Source of the DNA: Armatimonadota bacterium
GTDB taxonomy: Bacteria > Armatimonadota > Fimbriimonadia > Fimbriimonadales > GBS-DC
NCBI GenBank assembly: GCA_023511915.1
Contig: JAIMAN010000019.1
Span: 1-42,798 of the forward strand
Reading direction: 5' to 3'
Length of the DNA stretch: 42,798 bases
Shown here piece by piece: positions 32,703 to 39,846 of the stretch (its first letter is position 1; the number at the start of each line of letters is the position of its first letter). The notes under the pieces are model-generated. The model was not told the origin of the DNA. It did not search any database and saw nothing but the letters and a program-made list of their open reading frames with translations. The translations under genes and the position numbers were made by a program.

Positions 32703-33728
32703 ATGCGCACGCGCTGGGCGGTTGGATGGCGGTTTTGGGCGATATTCAGTGAGCTGTTGCTGATTGCAGACTGCAGGAATCGAGTGCTTTTTTGCCCTCA
32801 CCCCCAGCCCCTCTCCCACATCGTGGGCGAGGGGAGCCGCGCGTTCCCCCTCGCCAATTGGCGTCTACTGCCCTGCGTGCTGGCTGCTTGCTTGCTAACA
32901 GTCGTCCTCACTGCTTGCCAACCCAACAATGCCAGCCCCTCGCCTGCCGCGACGAACCCGACTACGCCACCACCTGCCGACCAACCACCCCCAGAGCCTG
33001 ACATCCCCACCTTCCGCTACAAAATCGTCAACACCTACCCGCACGACCCGCAAGCGTTCACGCAAGGACTGGAGTTCCACGACGGCGACCTCTATGAGGG
33101 CACAGGGCTGAAGGGCAAGTCGTCGCTGAGGCGGGTGGAGCTGCGCACAGGGCGCATTCTGCAAATCCACCGCCTGCCCAGCGAATACTTCGGCGAGGGC
33201 ATCACGATTCTGGGCGACAAACTCTACCAGCTCACATGGCAAAACGGCGTCTGCTTCGTGTACGACAGGCGCGCGTTTCGCCAAATCACCCAGTTCCGCT
33301 ACGACGGCGAGGGCTGGGGACTGACCAACGACGGCAAGCACCTCATCATGAGCGACGGCTCCGAGGTTATCACCTTCCGCGACCCCGACACCTTCGCCGA
33401 AGTGCGCCGAATCACCGTCCGCGCGCAAGGCAAGCCCGTCAAAAACCTCAACGAGCTGGAATACATCGAGGGCGAAATCTGGGCGAACATCTGGTACAGC
33501 GACATCATTGCGCGAATCGACCCCAGCACGGGCATCGTGAAGGCGTGGGTGGATCTGGAGGGGCTACCCGTGCCGAATCGCGACATCGAGGCGGTACTGA
33601 ACGGCATTGCCTACGACCGCCAGAACAAGCGCATCTTCGTGACGGGCAAAAACTGGAGCAAGCTGTTCGAAATCGAGCTGGTTCCGCCGCGAAACGCCGC
33701 CCCTACCCAAGACGATGCGACGCGCTGA
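32703..33728 (+). CDS. Glutaminyl-peptide cyclotransferase (glutamine cyclotransferase family), lipoprotein
   Basis: 341 aa. The C-terminal 240 residues are the plant/bacterial-type glutamine cyclotransferase beta-propeller, which converts N-terminal Gln to pyroglutamate: YPHDPQAFTQGLEFHDGDLY, EGWGLTNDGKHLIMSDGS, and NELEYIEGEIWANIWYSD. A lipoprotein signal LPCVLAACLLTVVLTAC with its lipobox Cys lies unusually deep, near residue 70, and is followed by a Pro-rich linker. The 50 residues before it include translation of a palindromic repeat (PHPQPLSHIVGEG). The repeat seems to have separated the signal peptide from its start. Whether the long N-terminus still allows export is unclear. Confidence 0.85.
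   Translation: MRTRWAVGWRFWAIFSELLLIADCRNRVLFCPHPQPLSHIVGEGSRAFPLANWRLLPCVLAACLLTVVLTACQPNNASPSPAATNPTTPPPADQPPPEPDIPTFRYKIVNTYPHDPQAFTQGLEFHDGDLYEGTGLKGKSSLRRVELRTGRILQIHRLPSEYFGEGITILGDKLYQLTWQNGVCFVYDRRAFRQITQFRYDGEGWGLTNDGKHLIMSDGSEVITFRDPDTFAEVRRITVRAQGKPVKNLNELEYIEGEIWANIWYSDIIARIDPSTGIVKAWVDLEGLPVPNRDIEAVLNGIAYDRQNKRIFVTGKNWSKLFEIELVPPRNAAPTQDDATR
32795..32837. repeat. Palindromic repeat in the signal-peptide region of a coding sequence
   Basis: Begins CCCTCACCCCCAGCC and continues with the hairpin CCCCTCTCCCAC (32808-32819), loop ATC, GTGGGCGAGGGG (32823-32834), one mismatch. This sequence type is widespread as a dispersed element in many GC-rich bacterial genomes. It encodes PHPQPLSHIVGEG in the gene's frame. 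Confidence 0.7.
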
Positions 33729-34203
33729 GAGCAAGATTCTGTCGTGGGACGCGCTTGAGCAACTCGCTGCGCAGTGGCGCGAGGCGGGCGTGCAAGTCGT
33801 GCTGACCAACGGCTGCTTCGACCTACTGCATGTGGGACACCTGCGCTATCTGCAGGCGGCGCGGGAACTCGGCGACCTGCTGGTGGTGGGCGTCAACAGC
33901 GACGAGTCGGTGCGCCAACTCAAGGGCGCGCCGCGTCCCTACCGCCCCGAAGCCGAACGCGCCGAACTCGTCGCAGGGCTGGAGTGCGTCGACTATGTGG
34001 TCATCTTCCCGCAGACCACCGCCGTCGAGTTGGTCAAGCGCGTGCAGCCGACCTACTACGCCAAAGGCGGCGACTACACCGAGCAAGACCTGCCCGAATC
34101 GGAAGCCGTCGTCGAGCAAGGTGGCTTCGTGGTGATTCTGCCGCTGGAAGCAGAACAGTCCACCACCCAACTCGTCGAAAAGATAAAATCTGTGGAGTGC
34201 TGA
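33715..34203 (+). CDS. rfaE2: D-glycero-beta-D-manno-heptose 1-phosphate adenylyltransferase
   Basis: 162 aa. Nucleotidyltransferase of the cytidylyltransferase-like fold: TNGCFDLLHVGHLRYLQAA with the HxGH motif, VGVNSDESVRQLKG, RPYRPEAERAELVAGL and YAKGGDYT. This is the stand-alone second domain of RfaE/HldE, giving ADP-heptose for LPS or surface glycan. No hldE kinase domain is nearby. It overlaps the glutaminyl cyclase gene by 14 nt. The last residues SVEC and the stop codon are provided by the first unit of a downstream hairpin repeat array. Confidence 0.93.
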   Translation: MRRAESKILSWDALEQLAAQWREAGVQVVLTNGCFDLLHVGHLRYLQAARELGDLLVVGVNSDESVRQLKGAPRPYRPEAERAELVAGLECVDYVVIFPQTTAVELVKRVQPTYYAKGGDYTEQDLPESEAVVEQGGFVVILPLEAEQSTTQLVEKIKSVEC

Positions 34204-34325
34204 AGCGTCAGCTTCAGCGAGGCTACTTTGGAGTGCTGAAGCGCAGCTTCAGCGAGGCTACTTTGGAGTGCTGAAGCGTCAGCTTCAGCGAGGCTACTTT
34301 GGAGTGCTGAAGCGCAGCTTCAGCC
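34194..34325 (-). repeat. REP-like array, four hairpin units (upstream of RAYT)
   Basis: Units start at 34194, 34230, 34265 and 34301 with lengths 36, 35, 36 and a truncated last one. Each has GGAGTGC then a perfect 8-bp hairpin GCTGAAGC/GCTTCAGC with alternating loops (GTCA, GCA), then GAGGCTACTTT. Read on the minus strand each full unit is GTAGCCTC followed by the hairpin, so a GTAG foot stands 5' of the palindrome as in enterobacterial REPs. The A-B-A-B alternation suggests duplication of a 71-bp dimer. Confidence 0.85.
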
Positions 34326-34347
34326 AAACAGTGGAGGGGCATGGACG

Positions 34348-34896
34348 ATGGATGTGATACAGGTAAGCAGGTGGCATCACGCGCCGAAGCACTACTTTGT
34401 GCCGAACACACTCTACATGGTGACGGCTGCCACCCTTTACAAACAGCGCCTGTTCGACAGCTACGAAAAACTCAAAATTTTGGAGGCAGAGTTGTTCGCC
34501 ACTACGCAAATGTATGGTTGGGAACTGCATGCTTGGGCACTGTTCCCCAATCACTACCATGTCATCCTACGCTCGCCTGAAGACGGCGCTTCTCTGAAAC
34601 GGTTGATACAGCGCCTGCATTCTCGAACCGCTTTTGAAATCAACACACTTGACGATACGCCTACTCGCAGAGTGTGGTACGAATACTGGGATACTTGCCT
34701 AACCTATGAGAGGAGCTACCTTGCGCGGTTGAATTATGTGAACAACAACCCAGTACGACACGGATTGGTTTCTCAAGCAGAAGACTACTCTTTCTGCTCT
34801 GCAGCATGGTTCAAGGCATATGCGCCTGCTGAGCTTCAGCGTAAGCTGGCTTGTATCCCTTATAATCGGGTTAAAGTTCCAGAAGTTAATTTGTGA
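34348..34896 (+). CDS. REP-associated tyrosine transposase (RAYT, TnpA_REP)
   Basis: 182 aa. Single-domain Y1 HUH protein. HUH motif FPNHYHVIL (His69, His71) and nucleophile Tyr130 in LNYVNNNPVRHGLV are both intact, so it should cut single-stranded hairpin DNA. Length is normal for a RAYT and there is no TnpB partner. GGAGGGG lies 8 nt before the ATG. It is flanked on both sides by arrays of hairpin repeats that are its likely substrates, the standard genomic context of this family. Its GC content looks lower than its neighbours, consistent with acquisition. Confidence 0.92.
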   Translation: MDVIQVSRWHHAPKHYFVPNTLYMVTAATLYKQRLFDSYEKLKILEAELFATTQMYGWELHAWALFPNHYHVILRSPEDGASLKRLIQRLHSRTAFEINTLDDTPTRRVWYEYWDTCLTYERSYLARLNYVNNNPVRHGLVSQAEDYSFCSAAWFKAYAPAELQRKLACIPYNRVKVPEVNL

Positions 34897-34944
34897 TGGT
34901 CAAAGTGCGCAAGAGGTGCGCGCAGGCGGTATAGTATCGGTGTT

Positions 34945-35118
34945 GGGCGGAAGCTTCGCTTCCGCACTCCATAGCTTTTGAGTTGTTGAGTTGGGCGGAA
35001 GCTTCGCTTCCGCACTCCATAGCTTTTGAGTTGTTGAGTTGGGCGGAAGCTTCGCTTCCGCATTCCATAGCTTTTGAGTTGTTGAGTTAGGCGGAAGCTT
35101 CGCTTCCGCACTCCATAG
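34945..35118 (+). repeat. REP-like array, four hairpin units of 48 bp (downstream of RAYT)
   Basis: Units start at 34945, 34993, 35041 and 35089 (last one truncated). Each has the perfect 8-bp hairpin GCGGAAGC/GCTTCCGC with loop TTC, then ACTCCATAGCTTTTGAG and TTGTTGAGTT. Reverse complemented it opens TGGAGTGCGGAAGC, like the TGGAGTGCTGAAGC of the upstream array, so the two arrays are diverged relatives in opposite orientation. It ends about 16 nt before the next gene start. Its 16-residue translation on the minus strand is not a protein. Confidence 0.85.
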
Positions 35119-35133
35119 TGAGGTTGGTTGGAT

Positions 35134-36405
35134 ATGAAGATAGGAACGATGCTACTGAGCCTGATTCTGTGGGCAGGCGCACAGGCGGACTTGGCAAGCT
35201 ATGTGCGCGCCCCGTCGCCGTTCGAATGGACGAAGAGCCTGGAGTCGAAAATCGGCAACAGCCAGTTCGTGGAGCTGACCGTCGTCTCGCAGAAGTGGCG
35301 CGAGTTCACTTGGCGGCACCGCGTGCGCATCATCAAGCCGAACGAACTGAAGCACACGGAGACCGCGATTCTGTATATCACGGGCAGCGGCGACGGGCGC
35401 AGCGAGCTGCAAATCATCGCCCGCGCGGTGGAGCGCATCGGCGCGATTGGCGTCGTGCTGCACGATGTGCCCAATCAGCCGCTGATACGCCCCGACCTCG
35501 TGGAAGACAACCTCATCGCGCACACTTATGTGCAGTTCTGGGAGACGGGCGACCCGACATGGCCGCTGCTGTTCCCAATGACCAAATCGGCGGTGCGTGC
35601 GATGGACGCCGTGCAAGCGTTCGCCAAGCAGGAGTGGCGACTGGACATCAAGGACTTCGTGGTCACAGGCGCGTCCAAGCGCGGCTGGACAACTTGGCTG
35701 ACCGCCGCCGTCGATAACCGCGTGCGCGCGATTGCCCCGATGGTGTTCGACAACCTTAACTTCTTCAAGCAGATGCCGCACCAGCTCGAACTGTGGGGAC
35801 GCTACAGCGAGCAGATTGCGGAATACTACACGCGCGGGCTGATGGAGAAGATGCTGACCGAGCGCGGCAGGCAACTGGTGAGCTGGGTAGACCCCTACTC
35901 GTATCGCGCACGCTACACGATGCCGATTCTGATCATCAACGGCGCGAACGACCCGTACTGGGCGACGGACGCCGCGCGGTTCTACTTCGACGACCTGCCG
36001 AGCAAGCGCAAGTACGCGCTGTATGTGCCCAACGGGGGGCACGGGCTGGGCGACTTTGACCGCGTGGTGAACAGCCTGTGCGCGTTCTACCTGATGAGCG
36101 TCGGCAAAATGGAGTTCCCGACGCGCATGGACGCAACGCATAGCATCGCAGGCGACGAGGTAGTCTTCCGCGTGCGCACCGACGCCGCGCCTGAGATCGT
36201 GGAGGTGTGGGTCGCCCGCCGCGCCAACGACAAGGACTTCCGCCCCGCACGCTGGGAGCCTGTGCGCGCCCGCAAAGAGGGCGATGCGTGGGTCGCCCGC
36301 ATCCCGCGTCGCGGCGACAACCTCGCCCTGTTCGCCGAAGTCACCCTCCGCGCCGAGACGGGCAACTTCTCGCTCTGCACCGTGCCTATGATTGTGGCGA
36401 AGTGA
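35134..36405 (+). CDS. PhoPQ-activated pathogenicity-related (PqaA-type) alpha/beta hydrolase
   Basis: 423 aa from ATG 35134, preceded by GAGGTTGG. Signal peptide MKIGTMLLSLILWAGAQA. The PhoPQ_related family core is evident: nucleophile elbow VTGASKRGWTTWLTAA, PMVFDNLNF, then the acid region INGANDPYWATD and the His region NGGHGLGDFDRV. The C-terminal 90 residues form a small beta domain. The fold is a serine hydrolase with unknown substrate; periplasmic or secreted. The family name reflects its discovery and does not imply virulence here. The REP array abuts its start. Confidence 0.9.
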   Translation: MKIGTMLLSLILWAGAQADLASYVRAPSPFEWTKSLESKIGNSQFVELTVVSQKWREFTWRHRVRIIKPNELKHTETAILYITGSGDGRSELQIIARAVERIGAIGVVLHDVPNQPLIRPDLVEDNLIAHTYVQFWETGDPTWPLLFPMTKSAVRAMDAVQAFAKQEWRLDIKDFVVTGASKRGWTTWLTAAVDNRVRAIAPMVFDNLNFFKQMPHQLELWGRYSEQIAEYYTRGLMEKMLTERGRQLVSWVDPYSYRARYTMPILIINGANDPYWATDAARFYFDDLPSKRKYALYVPNGGHGLGDFDRVVNSLCAFYLMSVGKMEFPTRMDATHSIAGDEVVFRVRTDAAPEIVEVWVARRANDKDFRPARWEPVRARKEGDAWVARIPRRGDNLALFAEVTLRAETGNFSLCTVPMIVAK

Positions 36406-36447
36406 GGGCGACAACCCCGCGATTCTACCAGTTTTTAACCGTCGGGG

Positions 36448-36477
36448 TTGGCATTTCGGCGCAAAATGTGCTATAAT
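36448..36477 (+). promoter_or_regulatory. Promoter of the PEP-CTERM gene
   Basis: TTGGCA (36448-36453), 18 bp, TATAAT (36472-36477). This is the only promoter in the window with a near-consensus -35 box. Start expected near 36484. The -35 box overlaps a hairpin arm pair, CAACCCC (36412-36418) and GGGGTTG (36444-36450), that may be the upstream gene's terminator. Confidence 0.6.
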
Positions 36478-36530
36478 AGGGGCGAGGATCACTTTGCCGC
36501 TGAATCTATACTTTCGCCCTGTTGTACCGA

Positions 36531-36597
36531 GCCCCCTTCTGGGGGCATAAGGCGAGAATACGATTTCTCGCCGCGTTTGGGGCGGGTTGTCCCGCCC
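36531..36597 (+). promoter_or_regulatory. Structured leader: three hairpins in the 5' UTR
   Basis: GCCCCC/GGGGGC with loop TTCT (36531-36546); GGCGAGAA/TTCTCGCC with a 6-nt loop (36551-36572); GGGCGGG/CCCGCCC with loop TTGT (36580-36597). They fill most of the roughly 145-nt leader before GGAGGAGG. I recognise no riboswitch class. They could stabilise the mRNA or act in regulation. Confidence 0.5.
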
Positions 36598-36629
36598 TTC
36601 TAAACACTCTATGGAGGAGGTCTGCAACG

Positions 36630-37562
36630 ATGCGCATGATGAAATGGAATCTACTGGGCGCGACTGCGCTGCTGACCAGCGTTGCGTTGGCGCAGCCGAC
36701 TATCGACGGCACGCGCGATGTCGAGTACGGCGCGCCTATCGTGGTACAAAATACCCCCACAGGCTTTGGCGACAGCAGTCTTGGGCAAGTGGACTATGCA
36801 AATGGCTCCGAACTCGACGCCGCCTATGCGTATGTCGATATGATGAACTCCACCCTGTACCTGATGCTCACGGGCAACCTGGAATCGAACTTCAACAAGC
36901 TGGAAATCTTCTTCGACACGGGTGCAGGCGGACAGAATCGCTTGCGCGGGGACAACTCTGGCGTCGACTTCGGTGGATTGAACCGCATGGGAGACGACGG
37001 CTCAGGCAATGGGTTGACCTTCGATGCAGGCTTTGAAGCAGACTACTGGATCGGCATCACGGGTGGCGGCGGACCTTACGCACTGTATGCGAACTGGGCG
37101 CAGCTGGCGACCTTTGGCGGAGGTCCAGGCGACTACTTGGGCACGACAGGAGCTGCCTCGAACGGAATTCTGTCTGGGGGCAATAACCCCTTTGGTGTCC
37201 GTGTCACTATCAACAACAGCAACACAGGCGGTGTGACGAACAGCGTGGCTGATCCCGCAGCGGCGACAGTGGTCACCACAGGCGTCGAGCTTGCCATTCC
37301 CTTCGCCGCGATTGGCATCACCCCGAACACCACGATTAAGATCGCGGCGTTTGTCAATGGCGGTGGGCATGACTTCGTGTCCAACCAAGTGCTTGGGGGT
37401 ATCGGCGGAGGCGGCAATCTGGGTGAGCCGCGTAATGTGAACTTCGCGAACATCGCAGGCGACCAATACTTCACCGTGTTTGTCCCCGAGCCTGCGAGCC
37501 TGCTGGCGCTGGGCGCGGGGCTGGCGGGTCTGATGGGGCTGCGCCGACGCCGCACGGCTTAA
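36630..37562 (+). CDS. PEP-CTERM sorting domain-containing exported protein
   Basis: 310 aa from ATG 36630 (GGAGGAGG in front); the ORF-track start is in the leader. Signal peptide MRMMKWNLLGATALLTSVALA. The body is Gly/Asn-rich and beta-like (PTIDGTRDVEYGAPIVVQNT, later FDAGFEADYWIGI), low in charge, with no known enzyme motif. The C-terminus is a complete PEP-CTERM signal: VPEPAS, a hydrophobic helix (LLALGAGLAGLMGL) and RRRR. Such proteins are processed by an exosortase, usually in exopolysaccharide-producing diderms; no exosortase is encoded in the window. Confidence 0.92.
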   Translation: MRMMKWNLLGATALLTSVALAQPTIDGTRDVEYGAPIVVQNTPTGFGDSSLGQVDYANGSELDAAYAYVDMMNSTLYLMLTGNLESNFNKLEIFFDTGAGGQNRLRGDNSGVDFGGLNRMGDDGSGNGLTFDAGFEADYWIGITGGGGPYALYANWAQLATFGGGPGDYLGTTGAASNGILSGGNNPFGVRVTINNSNTGGVTNSVADPAAATVVTTGVELAIPFAAIGITPNTTIKIAAFVNGGGHDFVSNQVLGGIGGGGNLGEPRNVNFANIAGDQYFTVFVPEPASLLALGAGLAGLMGLRRRRTA

Positions 37563-37585
37563 TCCTCCCCTCACCTCCCACCACG

Positions 37586-37623
37586 AAGCGCCCCCCTGAT
37601 AGCCGAGCCTCAGGGGGGCGCTT
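37586..37623. terminator. Strong bidirectional terminator
   Basis: Perfect 14-bp arms AAGCGCCCCCCTGA and TCAGGGGGGCGCTT around a 10-nt loop, between the convergent PEP-CTERM and purC genes. It has no long U-tract on either side. Confidence 0.75.
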
Positions 37624-37625
37624 GT

Positions 37626-38546
37626 CTATCCGCACAGCCGCTGCAGCGCCTCACGATACCGCGCGGCGGTCTGGGCAACGATGTTGTCGGGCAGCGCGGG
37701 CGCAGGCGGACGCTTGTCCCAGCCGATAGACTCCAGATAGTCGCGCACGAACTGCTTGTCGAAGCTGGGCTGCGGCTTGCCTGGCTGATACTGCGCGGCG
37801 TCCCAGAAGCGCGACGAATCGGGCGTGAGCGCCTCGTCAATCAGAATCACCTGCCCCGTCGCGTCGTAGCCGAACTCGAACTTCGTGTCGGCGAGAATAA
37901 TCCCGCGCGTGCGGGCGTACTCGTGCGCCTCACGGTACAGGCGCAGCGTGTAGTCGCGCAGCAGAGTCGTCGTCTCGCGTCCCACCAACGCGCACGCCTG
38001 CTCGAAGCTGATGTTCTCGTCGTGCCCTGTGTGCGCTTTGGTCGCGGGGGTGAACAGCGGTTCGGGCAGCGGCGACGACTCGTGCAAATCGGACGGCAGG
38101 GTCAGCCCGTGCAGCACGACGGCGTCTCCGTGCGACTGCTCCCGCGCTGCGCGATACTCCTTCCAGAGCGACCCCGCGATATAGCCCCGCGCGACGCACT
38201 CGATGGGGATCGGCGTTGCTCGCTTGACCAGCATCGTGCGTCCGTCCAGCGTCTCGCGATACTCGTCGGGGTTCAGCCCCGCCTGCCGCAGCGCGTCGGC
38301 GATGTCTGCCCACTCCGCGCTGATCAGGTGGTGTGGCATCCACGACTCGAACCTGCGGAACCAGAAGACGCTGAGCTGCGTCAAGATGCGCCCCTTGTCG
38401 GGGATGGGCGTCGGCAGCACGACATCGAACGCCGACAGGCGGTCGGTCGCAATCATCAGCAGCGCGTCGCCGAGCGCGTAGGTGTCGCGCACCTTGCCCC
38501 GCGCGTGCAACGGCAGCGGCAGATGCGTCTCGTACACGGGCGTCAT
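37626..38546 (-). CDS. purC: Phosphoribosylaminoimidazole-succinocarboxamide synthase
   Basis: 306 aa, the longer, yeast-like length of the family. ATP-dependent joining of CAIR and aspartate in purine synthesis. Motifs: GKVRDTYALGDALLMIATDR near the N-terminus, SAFDVVLPTPIPDKG, PIECVARGYIAGSLWKEY, and KFEFGYDATGQVILIDEALTPDSSRFW. It stands alone, without other pur genes nearby. No clear ribosome binding site or -10 box is visible upstream. Confidence 0.96.
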   Translation of the reverse strand: MTPVYETHLPLPLHARGKVRDTYALGDALLMIATDRLSAFDVVLPTPIPDKGRILTQLSVFWFRRFESWMPHHLISAEWADIADALRQAGLNPDEYRETLDGRTMLVKRATPIPIECVARGYIAGSLWKEYRAAREQSHGDAVVLHGLTLPSDLHESSPLPEPLFTPATKAHTGHDENISFEQACALVGRETTTLLRDYTLRLYREAHEYARTRGIILADTKFEFGYDATGQVILIDEALTPDSSRFWDAAQYQPGKPQPSFDKQFVRDYLESIGWDKRPPAPALPDNIVAQTAARYREALQRLCG

Positions 38547-38591
38547 CGCCTATCGGTTCGCGGGGCGGGGCAAACTTCCTGCGAGAGGGGA

Positions 38592-39488
38592 TTACACTTG
38601 GGGCATAAACGGCGTCGCGCCCGCCTCCAGGATCTGGCGGTTGCCAGGCAGGTGGTCTAACCGTTGGGTCATCACATAGACGGTGCGCCCGTGCTGGAGC
38701 AGTTCGCGGCACAGTTGCACGATGTAGCCGTCGGGGCGCGCCTCGATTACGATGACCGCGCCTGCGAGGTAGCCGATGAGCGCGTCGCGGTACTTGCCGC
38801 TTGAGGCGAGCCAGCCGTCGCGGGGGCGGAACGGGCTGATTGCCAGCGCGTGTGCAGGGTCAAATTCCGCTTGCCAGATGCGCGCCTGCTTGAGCGGCTC
38901 CTTGCGCAAATCGTCGCCGAACGCGCTCAGCAGTCCCCTGTCCAGCGCCAGCACATACGGCGCGCCACGACGCACGGCGCAGAGCAGCGCGCGCTGATAG
39001 GCGGGCTGCGTCGCGCTCACAAGCAGGGTTAGCCCCTGCGCGATGAGGCTCTCGGCGAGCCGCTCCAGCTCGTGCAGCCCCTCCGCCGAGATGGCGTGCG
39101 ACCCCAGCAGGGCGACGGTCAGCCCGTCCAGCAGCGCGTGGTTGCCGTACAGGAACAGCACGGCGGGCGGTTCGGGCATCGCCTCCAGCGCGGCGGGGTA
39201 GGCAGAGTCTTGGAAGCTGAGCCAGCGCACGCCGCAGCGGGTCAAGTGCGCGTCCAGCCGTGCGGTCTCCTCAAGGCGGGCGGCGCGTTCCTCGCGCATG
39301 GCGCGCAGGGCGCGCGGGGGCAGGCGGTACTCTTCACGCAGCGTCTCGTCGGGCAGGCACAGGATCTCGGCGGGCGTCTCGCGGCGCACTTGCTGACGCT
39401 CCAGCACATGGCGCAGCGTCTTGCGCCCCACATCGGGCAACAAACTCAGAAACAGCAGCCACTGACGATCGGTTAGAGGGGAAGCCAT
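38592..39488 (-). CDS. DprA/Smf-like Rossmann-fold protein (divergent)
   Basis: 298 aa from MASPLTDRQW; the ORF-track start extends into the upstream gene. The layout follows DprA: an N-terminal helical region with LLPDVGRKTLRHVL, then YPAALEAMPEPPAVLFLYGN, then the Rossmann-like domain starting TVALLGSHAISAEG. Where DprA has the conserved SGxARGID, this protein has LLVSATQPAYQRALL, so the core motif is lost; the later ARPDGYIVQLCRELLQHGR corresponds to the C-terminal part. The DNA-loading role of DprA may therefore be altered. Its ATG overlaps the stop of the DUF433 gene (ATGA). Confidence 0.72.
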   Translation of the reverse strand: MASPLTDRQWLLFLSLLPDVGRKTLRHVLERQQVRRETPAEILCLPDETLREEYRLPPRALRAMREERAARLEETARLDAHLTRCGVRWLSFQDSAYPAALEAMPEPPAVLFLYGNHALLDGLTVALLGSHAISAEGLHELERLAESLIAQGLTLLVSATQPAYQRALLCAVRRGAPYVLALDRGLLSAFGDDLRKEPLKQARIWQAEFDPAHALAISPFRPRDGWLASSGKYRDALIGYLAGAVIVIEARPDGYIVQLCRELLQHGRTVYVMTQRLDHLPGNRQILEAGATPFMPQV

Positions 39489-39838
39489 CAGACTTCGTTC
39501 GATGCGATCCGCTCCCGCAACCTCTGGCGAAGTGCTTGCGTTGCGGGGTCTGACTCCCACAGCATACGGTTCCGCTCGCCAATTCGCGCTAACTCGGCAA
39601 GGTAGGCGTCTATGACCGCCCGATTACGCAGGTAATAAGCAATCACGGCGTAGACATCCTCAAGCGCGAGCACGGGGAAGTCTTGCGCAATCTCTTCGGG
39701 TGTTGCGCCCTGTTGGAAATAGATGAGGACGGAATCCAGCCCCACGCGGGTATTCCCGACACGCGCCACGCCGTGAGCGTCTACCCGCACAGGAAATTCG
39801 GGCGCGACGAGTTGCTCCAGCATCGTCTTCGCGTCCAT
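39488..39838 (-). CDS. DUF433 domain protein (antitoxin-like)
   Basis: 116 aa from the second ATG (MDAKTML), chosen because TATAGT ends 8 nt before it and only 2 nt before the first ATG. The DUF433 core is clear: GVARVGNTRVGLDSVLIYFQ, GATPEEIAQDFPVLALEDV and YAVIAYYLRNR, a small helical DNA-binding-like domain. DUF433 proteins are usually antitoxins next to a PIN-like (DUF5615) toxin. Here no such toxin follows; the co-translated partner is a DprA-like protein. Confidence 0.85.
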   Translation of the reverse strand: MDAKTMLEQLVAPEFPVRVDAHGVARVGNTRVGLDSVLIYFQQGATPEEIAQDFPVLALEDVYAVIAYYLRNRAVIDAYLAELARIGERNRMLWESDPATQALRQRLRERIASNEV

Positions 39839-39846
39839 ATGCATAG

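Noticed and set aside
34194-34325. CRISPR array at the upstream tandem repeats
   Set aside because: Units are contiguous and identical apart from a loop base; no spacers.
34860-35111. ORF with a 16-residue repeat (KRSFRPTQQLKSYG)
   Set aside because: It is translation of the 48-bp REP-like units; no ribosome binding site or unique sequence.
34945-35118. CRISPR array at the downstream tandem repeats
   Set aside because: The whole 48-bp unit is repeated with almost no variation, so there are no spacers. The short hairpins and nearby RAYT fit REP elements.
35152-36627. Long minus-strand ORF (491 aa) opposite the PhoPQ-type gene
   Set aside because: It mirrors a well-supported gene in a GC-rich region; its composition is His/Arg/Ala-rich with no motif. 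A shadow.
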